45,983 nt of DNA from JALONO01 sp038209965 (GTDB taxonomy: Bacteria > Bacteroidota > Bacteroidia > Cytophagales > Thermoflexibacteraceae), in contig JBBQXF010000026.1 in NCBI GenBank assembly GCA_038209965.1, positions 1 through 45,983 on the forward strand, read 5' to 3'. A program made the translations under genes and the position numbers. This document shows, piece by piece, positions 15,628 to 23,973 of the stretch (the first letter of the stretch is position 1; each line of letters opens with the position of its first letter). The notes under the pieces were generated by a model. The model had not been told where the DNA came from. It made no database searches and saw only the letters and a program-made list of their open reading frames with translations.

Positions 15628-17427
15628 TTAGCCCAGATAGCTGGCTTGGGTTTCTACCGTTACCCGATCCAAACTAAGGAGGCGGGCATGTAGCCCAAGC
15701 GTTTTGGGCAGTTCATACTCCATAAAATACCGCAAAGTGTGCAGTTTGCCCTGATAAAAATGCCGATCATCGTCCCCAATTTCGGCGTGCAGTGCTTGCT
15801 GGGCAACAAGCCCTTGTTTGAGCCACTGCCAAGCGATGGCCACAATCCCGAAATATTCCAGGTAAAGCGTGGCATCGGCCAGAAAGACTTCGGCGGGGAC
15901 GGTTTTGGCCAAAGTGGCCAAATAATCTGTGATTGCGGCAAGCTGATCAAGATGGACTGCGAGTTTATCGGCTTGAACCTCCAGACTCGGAACGGCAATT
16001 GCTAGGGCAATGGTCTGGTTTACTTCGTTGATAAACAGCCGGAAAGCCTTGCCGTCTTCCATCAATACTTTACGGCCCAACAGATCCAAGCCCTGGATGC
16101 CAGTGGTACCTTCATGGATGGGGTGGATGCGCGTGTCGCGAAAAAACTGCTCAGCGTCAAAATCCTCCGTGTAGCCATAGCCGCCCAATACTTGAATCGC
16201 CGCGCTAGTGGTCTGGATGGCCATTTCCGAGGGATAAGTCTTGGCAATGGGGGTCAGGAGATCGAGCAGGAGAAAATAATCGTGTTTGGCCGGGCCTTCG
16301 CTCATTTTTTCGTGATCGGTGTATATCCCACACTGGGTGAGCAGCGCCAAGGAACCTTCCACGACTGATTTTTGGAACAACAACATTCTTTTTACATCGG
16401 GGTGCTGCGCAATGGCCACTTGGGGCGTCATTGGATTTTTAGCGGCCAATGGACGGCCTTGGGGGCGTTCGGTGGCATACTCAAGTGCGCAATAGTAGGC
16501 GGCCGAAGCAATGGAGGCCGCTCCCATGCCGACCCCGAGCCGGGCTTCGTTCATCATTTGGAACATGTAGGACAGCCCTTTGTTGGCCTCGCCCACCAGC
16601 CAACCCCGACAGTCGGCTTGGTCGCCCATGATTAAGTGGGCAATGGGCGCTCCCTTGTAGCCCATTTTGTGGTACATCCCGGCGGTAAAAACATCATTAC
16701 CGATCAATTGGCCATTTTCTGGTCGTTTTTTCGGCACAACAAACAACGAAATGCCCTTTACCCCAACGGGTGCACCCTTGATCCGGGCCAGCATTAGGTG
16801 AACTACATTGTCCACCCCATCATGATCACCAGCGGAAATGAAAATTTTCTGCCCTTTGATCAAATAATACTCGCCATCGGTCGGCTCGGCCGAAGTTTGC
16901 ACATCGGAAAGCGAGCTGCCCGCTTGCGGCTCGGTAAGGGCCATTGTGCCTTGCCATTCACCGGCCATCATGGGGGGAATGTAGGTTTGCTTTAGGTCTT
17001 GGGCCCCGAAAGTGCGAATCAGATTGGCTGCCCCAGTCGAAAGAAAGGGGAAAATGGAGGCCGAATAATTGGCAGCGCCCAAGATGAACCCGACCAAATT
17101 GGCAATAGTCACCGGGAGTTGCTGGCCACCCTCGGCGTAAGCGAAACTGGCGGGGATCCAGCCGCCTTCCCCGTAAGCCCGCATGAGGGTCCGCACTTGG
17201 GGGTGAACGGTGATTCTGCCGTCGATATATTCGGGTGGCTGACGATCCATTTCGCGAAAGAGCGGCAATAATAGCTTGTCAGCCAGCTGTTTGGCTGCAT
17301 CCAGCACCATGTCAAAGGTTTCGCCATTGTGATCGGCGTAATAGGGATATTGGCAGAGATCGCCAACATGAAAAACTTCGTGCAACAAAAAACGGAGGTT
17401 GCGGGGACTCAGGTATGCTTTGGGCAT
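15628..17427 (-). CDS. acyl-CoA dehydrogenase (long form with C-terminal extension)
   Basis: A 599-residue flavoprotein from the ATG at 17427 (MPKAYLSPRNLRFLLHEVF); an in-frame TTG eight codons upstream is less likely. It oxidises acyl-CoA to the trans-2-enoyl-CoA in fatty acid beta-oxidation, passing electrons to ETF. Seen: GTMALTEPQAGSSLSDVQTS (flavin and substrate contacts), KIFISAGDHD, the middle beta domain, and helical C-terminal domain with GGYGYTEDFDAEQFFRDTRI and HEGTTGIQ, whose Glu is the catalytic base position in this ~600-residue subfamily. The last ~130 residues form the extra C-terminal domain. No other beta-oxidation gene is adjacent; the mutS gene follows 78 bases downstream. 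Confidence 0.93.
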   Translation of the reverse strand: MPKAYLSPRNLRFLLHEVFHVGDLCQYPYYADHNGETFDMVLDAAKQLADKLLLPLFREMDRQPPEYIDGRITVHPQVRTLMRAYGEGGWIPASFAYAEGGQQLPVTIANLVGFILGAANYSASIFPFLSTGAANLIRTFGAQDLKQTYIPPMMAGEWQGTMALTEPQAGSSLSDVQTSAEPTDGEYYLIKGQKIFISAGDHDGVDNVVHLMLARIKGAPVGVKGISLFVVPKKRPENGQLIGNDVFTAGMYHKMGYKGAPIAHLIMGDQADCRGWLVGEANKGLSYMFQMMNEARLGVGMGAASIASAAYYCALEYATERPQGRPLAAKNPMTPQVAIAQHPDVKRMLLFQKSVVEGSLALLTQCGIYTDHEKMSEGPAKHDYFLLLDLLTPIAKTYPSEMAIQTTSAAIQVLGGYGYTEDFDAEQFFRDTRIHPIHEGTTGIQGLDLLGRKVLMEDGKAFRLFINEVNQTIALAIAVPSLEVQADKLAVHLDQLAAITDYLATLAKTVPAEVFLADATLYLEYFGIVAIAWQWLKQGLVAQQALHAEIGDDDRHFYQGKLHTLRYFMEYELPKTLGLHARLLSLDRVTVETQASYLG

Positions 17428-17459
17428 GGCAGCAAAATTGAAAGCAAGCAAGTGAATGG

Positions 17460-17467
17460 CAAAACTA
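17460..17467 (-). promoter_or_regulatory. -7 box of the acyl-CoA dehydrogenase promoter
   Basis: Reverse strand TAGTTTTG, exact TAnnTTTG, 33 bases upstream of the ATG at 17427. A -33 TTG at the usual distance is not evident. Confidence 0.4.
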
Positions 17468-17625
17468 GTGGCGAATTTAGGGTATTTTGTTGATTATGAC
17501 CAATGGATTGAGGCTGGATCGGTTTCAACTGGCGGGGATTTCTGGGGCAGCACCTCAACCCAGCAGGCATTTAATGCCCGCTAAAACACAATCAACTTGG
17601 GGAAAACCGATCGGCAGATTTTGAT

Positions 17626-18084
17626 TTACTGACCTATCGGGTCACCCGATTTGGCTAAATTGAAGCCACTGTTAGTGTAGAGCAACTCGCCAGTGTTGCT
17701 CACGTAACTGCCGCCAATGCCGTGCTGTTGGAGCCGTTCCAGCACTGGTAGCACCCGATCCACTGGTTCCCGGAGCAGCACCACGGCTTCCACTAGCGTA
17801 AACTGTCCTTTTTTGAGGGCCAGTGCATCGAGCAAACGAACTTCCAAGTCGCTTGACTGGGCAGTCTGGGCGTTTGGCAAAGCGGCTTTTTGCCCTTGAC
17901 TTGGGGTCAGCAACGCCTCATAATACCGTTTTTGCCAGCGGAAACCACCCCAAGCCGCCACAGCCCACGCGCCCACAGTCAACAAAATGGCCTCAAAAGC
18001 GGCCCCGCCCGAACCAAGAATTACCAAAGTCATCACCGAGCCTGCCGCCGATCCGCCAATGGCCAATGGCCAAGATCTAATCAA
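17626..18084 (-). CDS. small membrane protein with possible winged-helix C-terminus, hypothetical
   Basis: About 152 residues. The only early start in this frame is a TTG at 18084, directly after an in-frame TAA; the first ATG (18033) would cut into the hydrophobic region, so the start is uncertain. Two membrane segments occupy residues about 6-45 (MTLVILGSGGAAF, ILLTVGAWAVAAWGGF), then a linker and a soluble C-terminal part with EVRLLDALALKKGQFTLVEA and VDRVLPVLERLQQHGIGGSY, which resembles a small helix-turn-helix with a beta wing. No family recognised. It lies 51 bases downstream of the LeuC-like gene and may be co-transcribed. Confidence 0.6.
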   Translation of the reverse strand: MIRSWPLAIGGSAAGSVMTLVILGSGGAAFEAILLTVGAWAVAAWGGFRWQKRYYEALLTPSQGQKAALPNAQTAQSSDLEVRLLDALALKKGQFTLVEAVVLLREPVDRVLPVLERLQQHGIGGSYVSNTGELLYTNSGFNLAKSGDPIGQ

Positions 18085-18135
18085 TTATTTCGTCGACTGA
18101 ATACTTTTTTCTTTCCATGTTGCGGTCAAATTTGG

Positions 18136-19401
18136 TTATAAATTGCGGGGATCGGAAATGACCCCGGTCAGGGCCGAAGCCGCCACCACCGCCGGGGAAG
18201 TGAGGTAGATCTGGGCATTTTTGCTGCCCATCCGGCCTTTCATGTTGCGGTTGCCCGCGCTCAAAACAATGTCACCATCGCCGGCCACTCCCGTGTGGAT
18301 GCCCGCGCAAGCTGCGCAGCTGGGCGTGTCCACCGCCACTCCAGCGGCCACCAGATCGGTGATATAGCCCGCTTTGAGGCATTCCAAGAAAACGTGTTGG
18401 CTGGCCGGGACCAAAATAAAATTGACATCGCGGTGGACTTGCTTCCCGCGCAGGATCTCGGCCAAAATGGCAATGTCCTCGATGCGCCCATTAGTGCAAG
18501 TCCCCACGAAAGCTTTGTTGAACTTGCGGCCCACCACTTGCTCAACCGGCACCACATCATCCAGTTTGTCGGGCAGGGCCACGGTAGGGCCAAGGTTGGT
18601 CACATCCACTTCAAATTCCATGTCATAATGAGCATCATGATCGCTGGCCAACATTTGCCAGTCAGCTTTTTGCACTGGGCGCAGGTACTCCGCTGTTTTG
18701 GCATCTGGGGCAATGATCCCATTTTTCGCACCCAAATCCACCGTCATGTTGCACAAGGTCATCCTTCCGGCCATGTCCAACGCATCAATGGCCGGGCCGC
18801 AGTATTCCAATGCTTTGTAGATTAAATGGCCATTCCAGTGCATCATTCCCATGATGTGCAAGCTCAAATCTTTGGCCATGACGTAGGGCTGCCATTTGCC
18901 AACGATGTGGAACTTGACCGACTCGGGCACCCGGAACCAACACTTGCCAATGGCCATGGCCACGGCTGCGTCGGTCACGCTCACCGCGTTGCCCACTGCG
19001 CCCACTGCGCCGTAGGTGTTGGCGTGGGAATCAGTCCCAACACTGATTTTGCCGGGCAGCACGTGGCCGTTTTCCACCATCACCTGGTGGGCAATGCCTT
19101 GGCGGCCCAAATCATAAAAATATTTGATGTCGTGTTCGCGCACCACCTGTCGCCACTCGTTAAGCATCGTGGCGAACAAGGGGGTGGGAGGGGGCACGAG
19201 GTGGTCGGATACGCAGATGACCCGTTCTTTGTCAAAAACCTCTTTTTTGCCCAATTGGTGCAGGGCCTTGAACGTGGATTTGCCCAAATAGTCCATCGTC
19301 ATCACGGTAAACGTGTCAGTCCACACTAGTTCGCCGGGCCGTACTTGATCCCGTCCACTATTGAAGGCCATTATCTTTTCGGTAATCGTCATTGCTGCCA
19401 T
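18136..19401 (-). CDS. leuC: aconitase superfamily protein, 3-isopropylmalate dehydratase large subunit-like
   Basis: About 421 residues from the ATG at 19401 (MAAMTITEKIMAFNSG); an ATG at 19479 would add 26 residues unlike the family start. These proteins bind a [4Fe-4S] cluster and isomerise 2-/3-isopropylmalate in leucine synthesis, or related acids. Seen: SVGTDSHANTYGAVGAVGNA, the first cluster cysteine in FVGTCTNGRIED, and the other two in SCAACAGIHTG (usually GCGPCLG), then SAGNRNMKGRMGSKNAQIYL and a terminal TGVISDPR. All three cluster cysteines are kept. The partner small subunit (leuD) is not next to it, and the next gene is an unrelated membrane protein; so homoaconitase-like or other hydro-lyase roles remain possible. 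Confidence 0.85.
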   Translation of the reverse strand: MAAMTITEKIMAFNSGRDQVRPGELVWTDTFTVMTMDYLGKSTFKALHQLGKKEVFDKERVICVSDHLVPPPTPLFATMLNEWRQVVREHDIKYFYDLGRQGIAHQVMVENGHVLPGKISVGTDSHANTYGAVGAVGNAVSVTDAAVAMAIGKCWFRVPESVKFHIVGKWQPYVMAKDLSLHIMGMMHWNGHLIYKALEYCGPAIDALDMAGRMTLCNMTVDLGAKNGIIAPDAKTAEYLRPVQKADWQMLASDHDAHYDMEFEVDVTNLGPTVALPDKLDDVVPVEQVVGRKFNKAFVGTCTNGRIEDIAILAEILRGKQVHRDVNFILVPASQHVFLECLKAGYITDLVAAGVAVDTPSCAACAGIHTGVAGDGDIVLSAGNRNMKGRMGSKNAQIYLTSPAVVAASALTGVISDPRNL

Positions 19402-19479
19402 GATAGTTCCTAGATAAGTTGATTTGGTGGATTGGCTAAGGGCAATACCACCCTGCTTATTGGTGGCTAAATTGCGCAT

Positions 19480-20209
19480 AAAATTCGGAATGGCGATGTT
19501 TCACTGATAAAAACTGCTCTCTTGACCAACCACTCTTTTTGATTCGCCCATTGCCCTCGCTTTCAAAGTCCCGTCTAAGCCCACAACTACGGGCGTTTTC
19601 ATTACTTTATTCATCAACCTGTCAGAAAGCTTATCAGATTGATTGGCAAGTTGAGTTTGTTCTTCTATTGTCCGCGCGTTTTGTCCACCATCGGTGCAGA
19701 GTAGGTGCGACCCGTGCGCATTGAGAAATTTAATTGGTCACAGCATTTAAAATAAATAAAAGACTACTTTTGTGATAAAAACAAACAAACTTCGGGCGAT
19801 TAGACATTTTTCTAATAGTCTAAGTTGACTAGTTAAATACTGTTTTGGCAAATTTCGTCATCTGGTAATCTGTGCGCACAATGTACAACAGAAAATTTAA
19901 CATCGTTCTCTAACCTAAAACCCTTTTTCTTTTTGAAAAAATAGCTGATATTGCATCCAATTGGGAATTACGGGCGGTTCGTGTCGTCAATTCCTTGAAT
20001 TGTTTGGCCATATTTTTGTCATTTGGTCATTATAAAAATGGGCACAATCAGTTTTGTTTTGCTTTCGCAACGTGCACTGAATCAAAAAACTAGTCTGGTG
20101 ACGTCCGCACATTGTTCTCAGCCAAAACAGTTGGGCCTGAAGGCAAGCTTAGGTTTGGCCAGTCCCAAAGATTCAATCTTTTTATCCATGTAAACGAATA
20201 CAAAAAACT
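19480..20209. other. non-coding stretch of about 730 bases
   Basis: No convincing gene in any frame. It is AT-rich from about 19730. One exact -7 box, TACTTTTG (19765-19772, + strand), has no gene within 430 bases; a weak hairpin TTAGAC/GTCTAA (19800-19823) follows it. A small palindrome AAAGATT-C-AATCTTT lies at about 20165-20180, just before the next gene. It could hold a long 5' leader or a small RNA, but nothing resembles a known riboswitch or RNA family. Confidence 0.4.
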
Positions 20210-20863
20210 ATGAAAACTATTTTAACTGTTTTTTTGTCGCTTTATCTGACCGCATCGGCGCTGCAGATCGCTCAGGCCCAAACTCCCTCCGCAATGGAGA
20301 CGGTAATCCTTGCGCGGAAAGTGGCCGAATTTGGCTACGACCATAAGAACTCGGTCTGTCTGCTGGCAGCCGCCCAGATGATGTCCAGCGTCAACACCAC
20401 TAAATTGGTGGCGACCAATGTTGAAAAGGGGGGAGAAAAATCCCAACCCCAAAACCGAGATCAGCCTTCAACCTGACAAGTTGCTGGCCGATGCCCAGAG
20501 TATGGCCAGTCAGGATCAGCTCAAGGAAATTACGGCTATGGCCAATAAAATTCAGGTCCAGCGCAGCCGGGGCGCTTTTGGTGGGCCCAAAGTTACCCAA
20601 GGCCAAAGCGTGGAAATGAAAGCTACTGTTGCCTACACCATTGACTTTAACGGCGGGGAAAAAGCCGAGCTGGTAGTCGTGGGCGATAGCGGGGCGATTT
20701 GGATCTGGAGGTATTTGACGAAGCCGGGAAGCTGGTGGCCAGCGATGTGGCTGGCACCGAAAAATGCTTGGTATCGTGGGTTCCGGCCCAAAATGGCAGT
20801 TTCACCATCAAGATCAAAAATATCGGCAGCGAAGAAAACCGCTATACTTTAATCACAAACTAA
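20210..20863 (+). pseudogene. secreted PPC-like domain protein with two compensating frameshifts
   Basis: The ATG at 20210 starts a good signal peptide (MKTILTVFLSLYLTASALQI, cleaved near AQA). The frame runs to about 20430, then the sensible frame moves by one base to 20418-phase (EISLQPDKLLADAQSMASQD ... KAELVVVGDSG) and moves back at about 20692 to the first phase, which continues DLDLEVFDEAGKLVASDVAG to the TAA at 20861. The shifts fall on G runs: G6 at 20428-20433 (five would keep frame) and G4 at 20691-20694 (five would keep frame). Repaired, the product is about 217 residues with a C-terminal beta-sandwich (CLVSWVPAQNGSFTIKIKN) like bacterial pre-peptidase C-terminal domains. Unrepaired, translation stops at 20476. 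Either a pseudogene or paired sequence errors. Confidence 0.7.
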
Positions 20864-20884
20864 TCTGAAACCAAGGTTTCAGTT

Positions 20885-20933
20885 CCCCGGCCGTACTTTC
20901 AGCTTTGCAAGCAAACTGGAAGTACGGCCGGGG
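20885..20933 (+). terminator. terminator hairpin after the frameshifted gene
   Basis: 14-bp perfect stem (CCCCGGCCGTACTT at 20885-20898; complement at 20920-20933), 21-base loop that itself contains a short GCTT/AAGC stem, followed by TTTT. Supports the reading that the gene before it ends at 20863. Confidence 0.7.
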
Positions 20934-21218
20934 TTTTAGGAGCGATCGGCACTTTCTTAGCTCTGTGCACAAAGTTTGTGCTTCGCCGCTCCGACAGAAG
21001 CACCACAACAGCTTCGGTTAGGCAAACTCGGCGAACTTTTCGCAAATGGTATGTTATGGGCTGCTTTTATTCTCGCATGCCATTATTACCAACGGATTTT
21101 TGGTCGGGATTTCCCCATTGGGTAACTTATAAAACGTTTACTATTGACTACAAAGTCGTCAGGTAACCCATTTTTACGGTTTGTCTTTTCGGCCTCCTTT
21201 ACCAAACTACTAAAGGGG

Positions 21219-21857
21219 CTACATCTCCACCTTCAACATGGCCCCAATCAGTTCCCAACCTTGGATGAGGGCCAAAAGTTCGTCTTGGATCGAGGCGGTT
21301 TTGTCCTCATTGTACCACTTAATGATCTCAACCACATACTCTTCGTGGGTGAGTTCGCCCTTTTGTTTGAATTGTTGTACCATTTCATGGGCAGCTTTTG
21401 GCCTTGGCCCCCAAGTACCCAACTCCAACAACGTATTGGCAGTCAGGCAAATGAGCTTAGGAATGGATCGGGTCCCGTTGGTCAAGTAGGCATCCATGAG
21501 GGTCGGGTGATCATCGCGCAGAAGATAGCGCACCTGAATATGCGGCTGGGCCGCTTCGGCCATCCGCTCAATGGCTGGGATGTTTTGGGCTGCATCACCG
21601 CACCAACCTTCGGTCAGGACTAGCCAAATCCAAGGCGTTTCGAGCTTGGCCAATACCTGTTCAAGTTCGGGCAACAACTCGATCGTTTTGTCCAAACGCC
21701 GCATCCGCTGTACGTTCTGTTTGGTGTAGGTCGCCAAGCTTTCGTTTTGGACCGGGCCGGTGGTTTGCCCGACCTCCACCAGCTGATCGAGCAGTTGGCG
21801 GTATTGTTGATAATTTAATGCCTTTTCAATCAACGCATTGGTAATCAAGTCTGCCAT
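21219..21857 (-). CDS. thioredoxin-fold protein with a single-cysteine motif
   Basis: 212 residues from the ATG at 21857 (MADLITNALIEKALNYQQYR); an upstream TTG is less likely. No signal peptide, so cytoplasmic. A thioredoxin-like domain begins after an ~75-residue helical N-terminus: PWIWLVLTEGWCGDAAQNIP holds WCGDA where thioredoxins have WCGPC, and SIPKLICLTANTLLELGTWG supplies the cis-proline. With only one of the two redox cysteines, disulfide exchange as in thioredoxin is unlikely; such Bacteroidota proteins form a known thioredoxin-like family of unclear function. Divergent from dnaX with 132 bases between. Confidence 0.82.
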   Translation of the reverse strand: MADLITNALIEKALNYQQYRQLLDQLVEVGQTTGPVQNESLATYTKQNVQRMRRLDKTIELLPELEQVLAKLETPWIWLVLTEGWCGDAAQNIPAIERMAEAAQPHIQVRYLLRDDHPTLMDAYLTNGTRSIPKLICLTANTLLELGTWGPRPKAAHEMVQQFKQKGELTHEEYVVEIIKWYNEDKTASIQDELLALIQGWELIGAMLKVEM

Positions 21858-21989
21858 TTTACAGGGAGTTCCACAAGGTGCAAGAGAGAGCAAGTTAAGC
21901 AAATTTAGCCGCTTGTGAAGCCTGAATTGGGTGAGGATTCCAATTTTTCACTTAAATTGCACCTGAACCAAGCGAAAAGTTGCCGTATT

Positions 21990-23144
21990 TTGGAAAATTT
22001 TATCGTTTCTGCCCGAAAATATCGTCCGGCCACTTTTGATACGGTGGTGGGCCAGTCGCACATTACCACTACGCTCAAAAACGCGATCAAGAGCAACCAT
22101 TTGGCCCAAGCATTTCTGTTTTGCGGTCCCCGTGGAGTGGGCAAGACTACCTGTGCCCGGATTTTGGCCAAGACCATCAATTGCCAGAACTTGAGACCGG
22201 ACGGTGAGGCCTGCAACCAATGTGATTCTTGTCGTTCCTTTAATGGAGGTAATTCTCTCAATATCAGTGAATTGGATGCTGCGTCCAATAATTCGGTCGA
22301 GGACATCCGCAGCCTGATCGATCAGGTTCGCTATCCCCCCCAATTTGGCACGCGGAAAGTGTATATCATCGATGAAGTGCACATGCTTTCCACGCAGGCA
22401 TTCAATGCATTCCTCAAAACGCTGGAAGAACCGCCCTCGTATGCGATTTTTATCTTGGCCACTACCGAAAAGCACAAGATTCTGCCGACTATCCTTTCGC
22501 GATGCCAAATTTTTGATTTTAATCGCATCCAAGTGAAAGACATTGCGTCGCATTTGGCCAATATTGCCCGCAAAGAAGAAATTGGGGCTGAGGAAGAAGC
22601 CCTCCGGCTCATTGCCCTCAAAGCCGATGGTGCGTTGCGCGATGCCCTCTCCATGTTTGATCTCATGGTGACCTTCTCGGCCGATCGCAACCTTACCTAT
22701 AAGCTAGTGATCGGGAATTTACATATTTTGGATTACGATTATTATTTTAGGATCGCCGAGGCCCTGATGGCAGAGCAAACTGCGCAAGTAATGCTCATTT
22801 TTGACGAAATTATTCGGCAAGGCTTTGATGGGCACAATTTTATCATCGGTCTGAACAAACACCTGCGAGACTTGCTCATGTGCAAAGACAAGGCCACAGT
22901 CCAGTTGTTGGAGGTGTCCAATGAGGTGCAACAGCGCTATTTGGGTCAAGCTATAGCAGCCCCGGTGTCGTTTTTGTTATCCGCGCTCCATTTGGGCCAT
23001 CAATGTGACGTACATTTTAAAATGAGCAAAGATCAGCGCTTGCACGTGGAAATTGCCTTGATCAAAATGGCCAATTTGCCCGCCGCGATCAACCTCGTTC
23101 AACTCGATGAAGGGCTAAAAAAAAAACTGATGGCGGCAGCCTAA
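21990..23144 (+). CDS. dnaX: DNA polymerase III clamp-loader subunit, gamma-like short product
   Basis: There is no ATG start; the TTG at 21990 (read LENFIVSARKYRPATFDTVV) matches the usual DnaX N-terminus, while a GTG at 21915 would add 25 unrelated residues. Seen: Walker A GPRGVGKTTCARILAKTINC, the four-cysteine zinc module (CQNLRPDGEACNQCDSC), Walker B IIDEVHMLS, and ILSRCQIFDF sensor block. Domains I-III fill the 384 residues. The frame stops at 23142-23144 just after an A10 run, ending ...KKKLMAAA. This corresponds to the gamma product that lacks the helicase- and polymerase-binding domains; the remaining part lies in the -1 frame (next entry). Confidence 0.9.
   Translation: MENFIVSARKYRPATFDTVVGQSHITTTLKNAIKSNHLAQAFLFCGPRGVGKTTCARILAKTINCQNLRPDGEACNQCDSCRSFNGGNSLNISELDAASNNSVEDIRSLIDQVRYPPQFGTRKVYIIDEVHMLSTQAFNAFLKTLEEPPSYAIFILATTEKHKILPTILSRCQIFDFNRIQVKDIASHLANIARKEEIGAEEEALRLIALKADGALRDALSMFDLMVTFSADRNLTYKLVIGNLHILDYDYYFRIAEALMAEQTAQVMLIFDEIIRQGFDGHNFIIGLNKHLRDLLMCKDKATVQLLEVSNEVQQRYLGQAIAAPVSFLLSALHLGHQCDVHFKMSKDQRLHVEIALIKMANLPAAINLVQLDEGLKKKLMAAA
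23117..23126 (+). promoter_or_regulatory. A10 slippery tract in dnaX (candidate programmed slippage site)
   Basis: Ten consecutive A (codons CTA AAA AAA AAA CTG). A -1 ribosomal slip, or one extra A in the mRNA, opens the downstream frame (…AAA ACT GAT GGC…), which has no stop until 23750. Loss of one A gives an immediate TGA. Directly after the tract, CTGATGGC (23127-23134) can pair with GTCATCAG (23169-23176; one G-U), a possible stimulatory hairpin, although the spacer is zero. Confidence 0.65.
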
Positions 23145-23752
23145 CCCCGGTAGTTGAGCAGTCCAACGGTCATCAGGAAGTGCCCCCACCGGTGTCCAAG
23201 TTGGCTTCGCTCAAAACTACCCCCAAGTTGTCACTGGCTCCCGACCCCAAGGTTGCCAATCACCAAGCCCAAACGGCGCAAAAAACGGACGATCGGTCAA
23301 TTACTCTGGAAGATATACCCTCGCCACCTTACCTTTCCTCGTCGGCAGTTGACCCACGGCTGGATAATAGGCAACCAAGTGAACCTTTAACGGTTGAACA
23401 GTTGCGCATTTGGTGGCTGAAATACGCCGAGAGTGTTCGGCCCCAAAAGCCATTTGTCCATAACGCGATGACCCGCCATGCCATTGAATTACAGAATGGT
23501 AACGAGATTGTTGTCAAGTTATCGAACCCGACCTTGGAAGAAACTTTGATGCGCGAAGCGATGCCCGGCATCGGGGCTTATTTGCGGCAACACCTTCAGA
23601 TGAGTTTCCAGCTCGTGGTCGAGGCGGCCTCGCAAGTAGAAACCACTACGCGGCAGCTATATACCGCTTCGGACAAGTTTAGCCATTTGGCCGCCCAATA
23701 CCCCTTGCTCAATGAGCTAAAAAGCGTGTTTGGGCTGGATATGGAATTTTAG
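23126..23752 (+). CDS. dnaX: dnaX tau-specific C-terminal part, in the -1 frame
   Basis: Reading in the -1 frame from the A10 tract gives 208 codons without interruption: TDGGSLTPVVEQSNGHQEVP, a Pro/Ser/Gln-rich linker, then a folded domain from about 23385 (EPLTVEQLRIWWLKYAESVR, KPFVHNAMTRHAIELQNGNE, GAYLRQHLQMSFQLVVEA, ending FGLDMEF). This C-terminal domain is the kind found at the end of Bacteroidota DnaX. It has no plausible start of its own near the beginning of the open frame (the first reading start at 23180 is a GTG inside the linker), so it is best read as the continuation of dnaX; the joined tau-like protein is 587 residues. Confidence 0.8.
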   Translation, partial: TDGGSLTPVVEQSNGHQEVPPPVSKLASLKTTPKLSLAPDPKVANHQAQTAQKTDDRSITLEDIPSPPYLSSSAVDPRLDNRQPSEPLTVEQLRIWWLKYAESVRPQKPFVHNAMTRHAIELQNGNEIVVKLSNPTLEETLMREAMPGIGAYLRQHLQMSFQLVVEAASQVETTTRQLYTASDKFSHLAAQYPLLNELKSVFGLDMEF

Positions 23753-23958
23753 GTTAAACGAAGGTAAAAAATATTGGGGCAAAATGATTTGCCAAGTCTA
23801 TAAATTTATTCAAACTTGTTTTGTTGGTTGATTAAATTGCTTACATTCACAGACTCGCAAGGAGTCGCATTCGCAAGGTTTTCATTGACCAATCGGGCCA
23901 GTAGAAATTAAATGCCTCGGGTTTATGCCCCTGACAGATCTCCCAGCCCGCAAGCCAG

Positions 23959-23966
23959 TATCTTTG
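23959..23966 (+). promoter_or_regulatory. -7 box of the recQ promoter (nearly leaderless)
   Basis: TATCTTTG, exact consensus, ending 7 bases before the ATG at 23974 (second ATG at 23977). The mRNA would start at or beside the start codon. No clear -33 TTG. Confidence 0.5.
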
Positions 23967-23973
23967 CCGCAGC

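Noticed and set aside
19975..20015. Short match GTCAATTCCTT to the region of a 16S rRNA primer site
   Set aside because: Only about 11 bases match and the flanks do not continue as rRNA; chance match in AT-rich DNA.
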